From NCBI GenBank assembly GCA_023399375.1, contig JAEWPX010000142.1:1-16754 (forward strand): a stretch of DNA of 16,754 nucleotides, written 5' to 3'. The DNA comes from Pseudomonadota bacterium. GTDB taxonomy: Bacteria > Desulfobacterota > Desulfovibrionia > Desulfovibrionales > Desulfovibrionaceae. Position 1 is the stretch's first letter, and each line of letters starts with the position of its first letter. This document shows positions 13,477 to 16,754 of this stretch, piece by piece. The translations under genes were made by a program, and so were the position numbers. The notes under the pieces are model-generated. The model did no database searches, was not told the origin of the DNA, and worked only from the letters and a program-made list of their open reading frames with translations.

Positions 13477-13554
13477 AAAAAAATAGTTATTTGAACGTGT
13501 TGCTCTCAAAAAAATGTCTCCTTTTTTCGAGGACGCGACACGAGGGAGGACGCC

Positions 13555-14394
13555 ATGGTGACTGCGCAAGACTACGGCGAATTCGAAACCGCCTGGTGTC
13601 CCGGCTGCGGGAACTTCTCCATCCGCAAGGCCGTGGTCAAGGCCCTGGTGGAGCTCGGGCTGCCGCCCCACAAGGCGGTCTTTTCCACCGGCATCGGCCA
13701 GGCGGCCAAGGCCCCGCACTATATCCGCGTCAATGTGCTCAACGGCCTGCACGGCCGCTCCCTGCCCGCCGCCACGGGCATCAGGCTCGCCAACCCGCAG
13801 CTCGCCGTGTTCGCCGAATCCGGCGACGGCTGCTCCTACGGCGAGGGCGGCAACCATTTCCTGGCGGCGCTTAGACGCAACATCGACATCACCTACATCG
13901 TTCACGACAACCAGATCTACGGCCTGACCAAGGGCCAGGCCAGCCCGACCACGCCAAAAGGCCAGAAGACCAAGACGCAGCCCCACGGCGCTCCTTCGAA
14001 CGCCTTCAATCCCGTGGCCGTGGCCGTGACCATGGGCGCTTCCTTCGTCGCCCGGGGCTTTGCCGGCGAGATCGACCACCTGGCCGGACTCATCGCGACC
14101 GGGGCGCGCCATCCCGGATTTGCCCTCATCGACGTGCTCCAGCCCTGCGTCTCCTTCAACAAGGTCAACACCTACGCCTGGTACAAGGAACACTGTTACA
14201 AGCTCGGCAAGGAACACGACCCGTCCGATCCCCGCGCCGCCCTGGAGAGGGCCATGGAGTGGGGCGAGCGCATCCCCCTCGGCATCCTGTATGCCAACGA
14301 CCGCCCGGCCTTCGGCGCGGGAGCGAAAACGCCGCTCGCGACGCAGGAGCCCGACATGGGCGCGTTGCGGGAGATTATCGAGGGATATGCGTAG
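13555..14394 (+). CDS. korB: 2-oxoacid:acceptor oxidoreductase beta subunit (KorB type)
   Basis: The 279-residue subunit carries thiamine diphosphate and a 4Fe-4S cluster. TPP and magnesium are bound by G90-D91-G92 (ESGDGCSYGEGGNH) and N119 in VHDNQIYGLTKGQASP. Cluster cysteines C15 and C18 (WCPGCGN) and C198 (LQPCVSFN) are present. The place of the remaining ligand, usually GIGC, reads GIGQAAK with Q49, while C93 follows the TPP motif. GGGAGG precedes the ATG at 13555. It lies 101 bases after its partner subunit, with the AT-rich palindrome between, yet should be on the same transcript. The family is certain. Ferredoxin is the usual acceptor, and the 2-oxoacid substrate is unassigned. Confidence 0.92.
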   Translation: MVTAQDYGEFETAWCPGCGNFSIRKAVVKALVELGLPPHKAVFSTGIGQAAKAPHYIRVNVLNGLHGRSLPAATGIRLANPQLAVFAESGDGCSYGEGGNHFLAALRRNIDITYIVHDNQIYGLTKGQASPTTPKGQKTKTQPHGAPSNAFNPVAVAVTMGASFVARGFAGEIDHLAGLIATGARHPGFALIDVLQPCVSFNKVNTYAWYKEHCYKLGKEHDPSDPRAALERAMEWGERIPLGILYANDRPAFGAGAKTPLATQEPDMGALREIIEGYA

Positions 14395-14402
14395 AATGGG
14401 GT

Positions 14403-14496
14403 GATGAGAGAGAAGAAATAAGAGGGAAGAGAGAAGAAATGCCTCCGGCGGCTAGGAGGGGCCGAGGGCCCCTCCTGGACCACCCCGAAAGGGGGG
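14403..14496 (+). repeat. REP-like intergenic repeat, copy A
   Basis: Order: a GA-rich tract (14403-14440), GCCTCCGGCGGC (14441-14452), a hairpin with arms AGGAGGGGCC (14454-14463) and GGCCCCTCCT (14467-14476) extended by two more pairs, GGACC (14477-14481), then a small hairpin CCCC-GAAA-GGGG (14483-14494) with a GNRA loop. The same order occurs on the other strand at 15635-15721. It fills the 131-base gap between the beta subunit and the SagB-type gene. There is no T run, so it is not a standard terminator. I recall similar GCCTCCGGCGGC repeats in Desulfovibrio-type genomes but cannot verify that here. Confidence 0.75.
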
Positions 14497-14525
14497 AGCG
14501 GATAAACAGGTCGGGGAGGTGAGGG

Positions 14526-15290
14526 ATGCGGTTTGATTTGAAGTTTTTTCTGAAGGACACGGTGCGCAAGATGGTGGACTTTTCCACCACCGCGCAAAAC
14601 CGCGGCCTGCCCGCGCCGTCGCTACAAAAGCCGTATCCGGCCGGGGCCGCGCTCGTGGCGCTGCCGGGGCCGGGGGACGGCTGGCCGGGGATCGCGCCGC
14701 TTCCCCTGGCGGCGGCCATTGCCGGCCGCCGTTCCCGACGGGTGTTTGGCGATGCGCCGCTTTCCCTCGAGGAACTGGGCTTTCTGCTCTGGGCCACGCA
14801 GGGCCTGCGCAAGGCCCCGGGCGCATCGGGATTTCGCACCGTGCCCTCGGCCGGCTGCCGCCACGCGCTGGAAACCTATCTCGCCGTCTTTCGCGTCGCA
14901 GGCCTGGAGCAGGGCCTCTACCGCTACCTGCCCGTGGAGCACGCCCTGGTGCTCGAGGACACGCCGGAGCAGCTGGAGGCGCAGGTCAGCCGGGCCGCGT
15001 TCGACCAGCGGTTCGTGGCCAGGGGGGCGGCGACGTTTTTCTGGACCACGGTTCCCGAGCGCATGGAGTGGCGCTACGCCGAGGCGTCCTACAAGGTGAT
15101 CGCGCTCGACGCCGGCCATGTCTGCCAGAATCTGTATCTGGCCTGCGAGGCCGTGGGCGCGGGGACGTGCGCCGTGGCCGCGTATGACCAGGAAGCCTGC
15201 GACGCGCTGCTCGGCGTCGACGGCGAGGAGGAATTCACCGTGTATCTGGCCCCGGTCGGCAAGATCGCGGCCAAGGGAGGCGAGTCATGA
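14526..15290 (+). CDS. SagB/ThcOx-family FMN-dependent dehydrogenase
   Basis: This 254-residue flavoprotein of the nitroreductase superfamily resembles SagB-type dehydrogenases, which oxidise azoline rings in some peptide natural products; stand-alone members have unknown substrates. FMN-contact motifs are present: R68-R-S-R71 in AGRRSRRVFGDAPLSLEEL, SGFRTVPSAG about residues 101-110, and ALDAGHVCQNLYLACEAVGAGTCAV near 194-217. There is no YcaO cyclase or precursor peptide nearby, so a natural-product role is not supported. GGGGAGG lies 5' of the ATG at 14526. Its stop overlaps the start of the DsrE-like gene as ATGA, so the two are translated together. Confidence 0.85.
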   Translation: MRFDLKFFLKDTVRKMVDFSTTAQNRGLPAPSLQKPYPAGAALVALPGPGDGWPGIAPLPLAAAIAGRRSRRVFGDAPLSLEELGFLLWATQGLRKAPGASGFRTVPSAGCRHALETYLAVFRVAGLEQGLYRYLPVEHALVLEDTPEQLEAQVSRAAFDQRFVARGAATFFWTTVPERMEWRYAEASYKVIALDAGHVCQNLYLACEAVGAGTCAVAAYDQEACDALLGVDGEEEFTVYLAPVGKIAAKGGES

Positions 15291-15634
15291 AGAAGGTGGC
15301 GCTGTTCGCGTTTCGCGGCGATATTTCCTGTTTCGTCCACGTGCTGTTAAACGCCCTGGAATTCCGGGAGAAGGGCTACGAGGTCAAGGTGGTGTTGGAG
15401 GGCGAGGCGACCAAGCTCGTGGCCGTGCTGGCCAAGGCGGACAACCCCATGCATCAGCTGTTCGAGCAGACGAAATCCCTGGGGCTTTTCGCCGGCGTCT
15501 GCCGCGCCTGCTCGCACCAGCTCGGCAGCCAGGAGGCGGCCATTGCCGAGGGCTTCACGCTGCTTGACGACATGCACGGCCACCCCGGCATGGCCCCCTA
15601 CACCGACGACGGCTACACCGTCCTCATTTTCTAG
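15287..15634 (+). CDS. Small DsrE-like family protein
   Basis: This 115-residue cytoplasmic protein opens with a Rossmann-like strand and loop, MKKVALFAFRGDISCFVHVL, and resembles the DsrE/DsrF-like superfamily of small proteins involved in sulfur or redox transfer. Cysteines C15, C72 and C75 (GVCRACSHQLG) are present; whether any matches the active cysteine of DsrE is unclear. The C-terminus ends TDDGYTVLIF. Its ATG overlaps the upstream stop by four bases, which shows coupling with the SagB-type gene. A REP-like repeat begins right after its stop codon. Superfamily placement is fair; function is unknown. Confidence 0.75.
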   Translation: MKKVALFAFRGDISCFVHVLLNALEFREKGYEVKVVLEGEATKLVAVLAKADNPMHQLFEQTKSLGLFAGVCRACSHQLGSQEAAIAEGFTLLDDMHGHPGMAPYTDDGYTVLIF

Positions 15635-15721
15635 CCCCCATTCTTTCCCATCAAGGGGGTCCGGGGGGGATTATCCCCCCCGGCCGCCGGAGGCATCTTC
15701 TCTTATCTCCCTCTCTCCCTC
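15635..15721 (-). repeat. REP-like intergenic repeat, copy B (inverted to copy A)
   Basis: Read on the minus strand: a GA-rich tract (15721-15695), GCCTCCGGCGGCC (15694-15682), a hairpin whose plus-strand arms are CCGGGGGGGA (15661-15670) and TCCCCCCCGG (15674-15683) around TTA, then GGACCCCC (15662-15655) and a C5/G5 pair at 15655-15659 and 15635-15639. The order of parts equals copy A, but the hairpin sequence differs. It lies between the convergent DsrE-like and glpX genes and may protect or end both transcripts, although there is no T run. Confidence 0.75.
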
Positions 15722-15724
15722 CCC

Positions 15725-16708
15725 TTAATCGTATTTCACGGCGCTGATTTCCATCAGCTTGTCCAGCCGGATGCGCGTTTCGATGCGGCGCATGGTGCCG
15801 GTCTTGCCGCGCATGACCAGGGAGTGGGTGACGGCGTGGGTGCCGGTGAACTGCACGCCTTCGAGGAACGTGCCGCCCGAGATGCCGGTGGCGGCGAAAT
15901 AGGTATCGTCGCTGTTGACGAGCGTTTCCTCGGTGAAGATGCGGTTGCAGTCGATGCCGGCTTCGGCCAGGGCCAGTTTTTCGTCTTCCAGTTGGGGATC
16001 GAGGCGCGCGAGCAGCCGCCCGCCGAGCGCCCGGATGGCGCAGGCGGAAAGCACGCCTTCGGGCGTGCCGCCGGTGCCGAGCATGACGTCCACCACGTTT
16101 TCGGGATCGACGGCCATGAGCGATCCGGCCACGTCGCCGTCGGTGTGCAGCTGGATGCGCGCGCCAACGGCCCGGATGTCGGCGATGAGGCTCTTGTGGC
16201 GCGGCTTGTCCAGGACGAAGACCACGAGGTCGTCCACGTCCTTGCCGAGTGCCTTGGCGATCTTCTTCAGGTTGTCGCCCACGGGCGCGTCGAGGTCTGC
16301 GGCGTCGCGCGCCTCGGACGGCACCACAAGCTTTTGCATGTAATAGCTCGGCCCGGGGTTGAACATGGAGCCGCGCGGCGCGATGCCGACCACGGAGATG
16401 GCGTTGGGCCGGCCGTAGGCGAGCAGGTTCGTGCCCTCGACCGGGTCCACGGCCACGTCCACGGCATGGCCCTGGCCGCTGCCCACGCGCTCGCCGTTAT
16501 ACAGCATCGGGGCCTCGTCCTTCTCCCCCTCGCCGATGATGATCATGCCCTCGATGGGCAGGGTGTTGAAGGAAAGACGCATGGCGTCCACGGCGGCCTG
16601 GTCGCCGGCGTTCTTGTCGCCGCGCCCGAGCCAGCGCGAGGAACTCAGCGCCGCCGCTTCCGTGACACGTACCAGATCCAAGCCGAGATTTCTGTCCGGC
16701 GCTTCCAT
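15725..16708 (-). CDS. glpX: Class II fructose-1,6-bisphosphatase
   Basis: This 327-residue cytoplasmic enzyme of the GlpX family hydrolyses fructose 1,6-bisphosphate to fructose 6-phosphate, the committed phosphatase step of gluconeogenesis. The metal and substrate motifs are complete: GRGDKNAGDQAAVDAMR (about residues 28-44), IIGEGEKDEAPML (58-69), VDPVEGTNLLAYGRPNA (87-103) and MLGTGGTPEGVLSACAIRALGG further on. The length is normal. AAAGGAG precedes the ATG at 16708. It runs toward the DsrE-like gene with a REP-like repeat between the two stops. For an organism growing on small organic acids with a 2-oxoacid oxidoreductase next door, gluconeogenesis is expected. The upstream end (16709-16754) shows no further feature. 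Confidence 0.96.
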   Translation of the reverse strand: MEAPDRNLGLDLVRVTEAAALSSSRWLGRGDKNAGDQAAVDAMRLSFNTLPIEGMIIIGEGEKDEAPMLYNGERVGSGQGHAVDVAVDPVEGTNLLAYGRPNAISVVGIAPRGSMFNPGPSYYMQKLVVPSEARDAADLDAPVGDNLKKIAKALGKDVDDLVVFVLDKPRHKSLIADIRAVGARIQLHTDGDVAGSLMAVDPENVVDVMLGTGGTPEGVLSACAIRALGGRLLARLDPQLEDEKLALAEAGIDCNRIFTEETLVNSDDTYFAATGISGGTFLEGVQFTGTHAVTHSLVMRGKTGTMRRIETRIRLDKLMEISAVKYD

Positions 16709-16754
16709 GCAGGCTCCTTTTAGGGAGTGGGGAGGAATGCGGGGAGGGGACCCC

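Noticed and set aside
12100..13494. Plus-strand open frame of 464 codons in a second frame over korA
   Set aside because: Arg/Pro/His-rich translation with no domain; the korA frame carries the oxidoreductase motifs.
14526..15634. Azoline/azole peptide natural-product cluster around the SagB-type gene
   Set aside because: No YcaO cyclase, precursor peptide, leader peptidase or exporter is present within the window.

Overview
The window is GC-rich bacterial chromosome with tightly packed genes and good Shine-Dalgarno sites. Gene content points to an anaerobic, motile, Gram-negative sulfate reducer of the Desulfovibrio type: a two-centre desulfoferrodoxin next to a ferritin, a fused-subunit 2-oxoacid:acceptor oxidoreductase, a CheV adaptor, a FlgO-like protein and a penicillin-binding protein 1C. 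The genus is an inference from content; no rRNA or other phylogenetic marker is present. I see no tRNA, rRNA, CRISPR array, transposase or phage gene.

Layout. 1-1549 (minus): a secreted glutaredoxin followed by a class I/II aminotransferase whose last residues run off the left edge. 1663-2112 (plus): a YdjM-type membrane protein. 2142-2169: an AT-rich perfect palindrome. 2232-3017 (minus): a periplasmic solute-binding-like protein, divergent from cheV (3221-4201, plus). The apparent cheV terminator lies inside the 3' coding end of the convergent amidase gene. 4208-10550 is one long minus-strand block. In transcription order it holds a secreted Pro/Ala-rich protein, a FlgO-like protein, a double-receiver response regulator, PBP1C, a small thiamine-binding-family protein, a three-helix membrane protein and an N-acetylmuramoyl-L-alanine amidase. 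It looks like a cell-envelope and peptidoglycan cluster with a signalling protein at the head of its second half.

10786-14394 (plus): desulfoferrodoxin and ferritin (superoxide reduction plus iron storage), a terminator-like hairpin, then the two subunits of a 2-oxoacid:acceptor oxidoreductase. A second copy of the AT-rich palindrome separates those two subunits and contains the first one's stop codon. 14526-15634 (plus): a translationally coupled pair, a SagB/ThcOx-type flavin dehydrogenase and a small DsrE-like protein. This pair sits between two inverted copies of a REP-like repeat. 15725-16708 (minus): class II fructose-1,6-bisphosphatase (GlpX), the gluconeogenic phosphatase.

The least explained structures are the two families of dispersed intergenic repeats (AT-palindrome and REP-like), the hairpins that punctuate the oxidative-stress/oxidoreductase run, and the REP-flanked SagB-DsrE pair. 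Most genes belong to known families. I do not see a clearly new multi-gene system; the findings below are the best candidates for follow-up.
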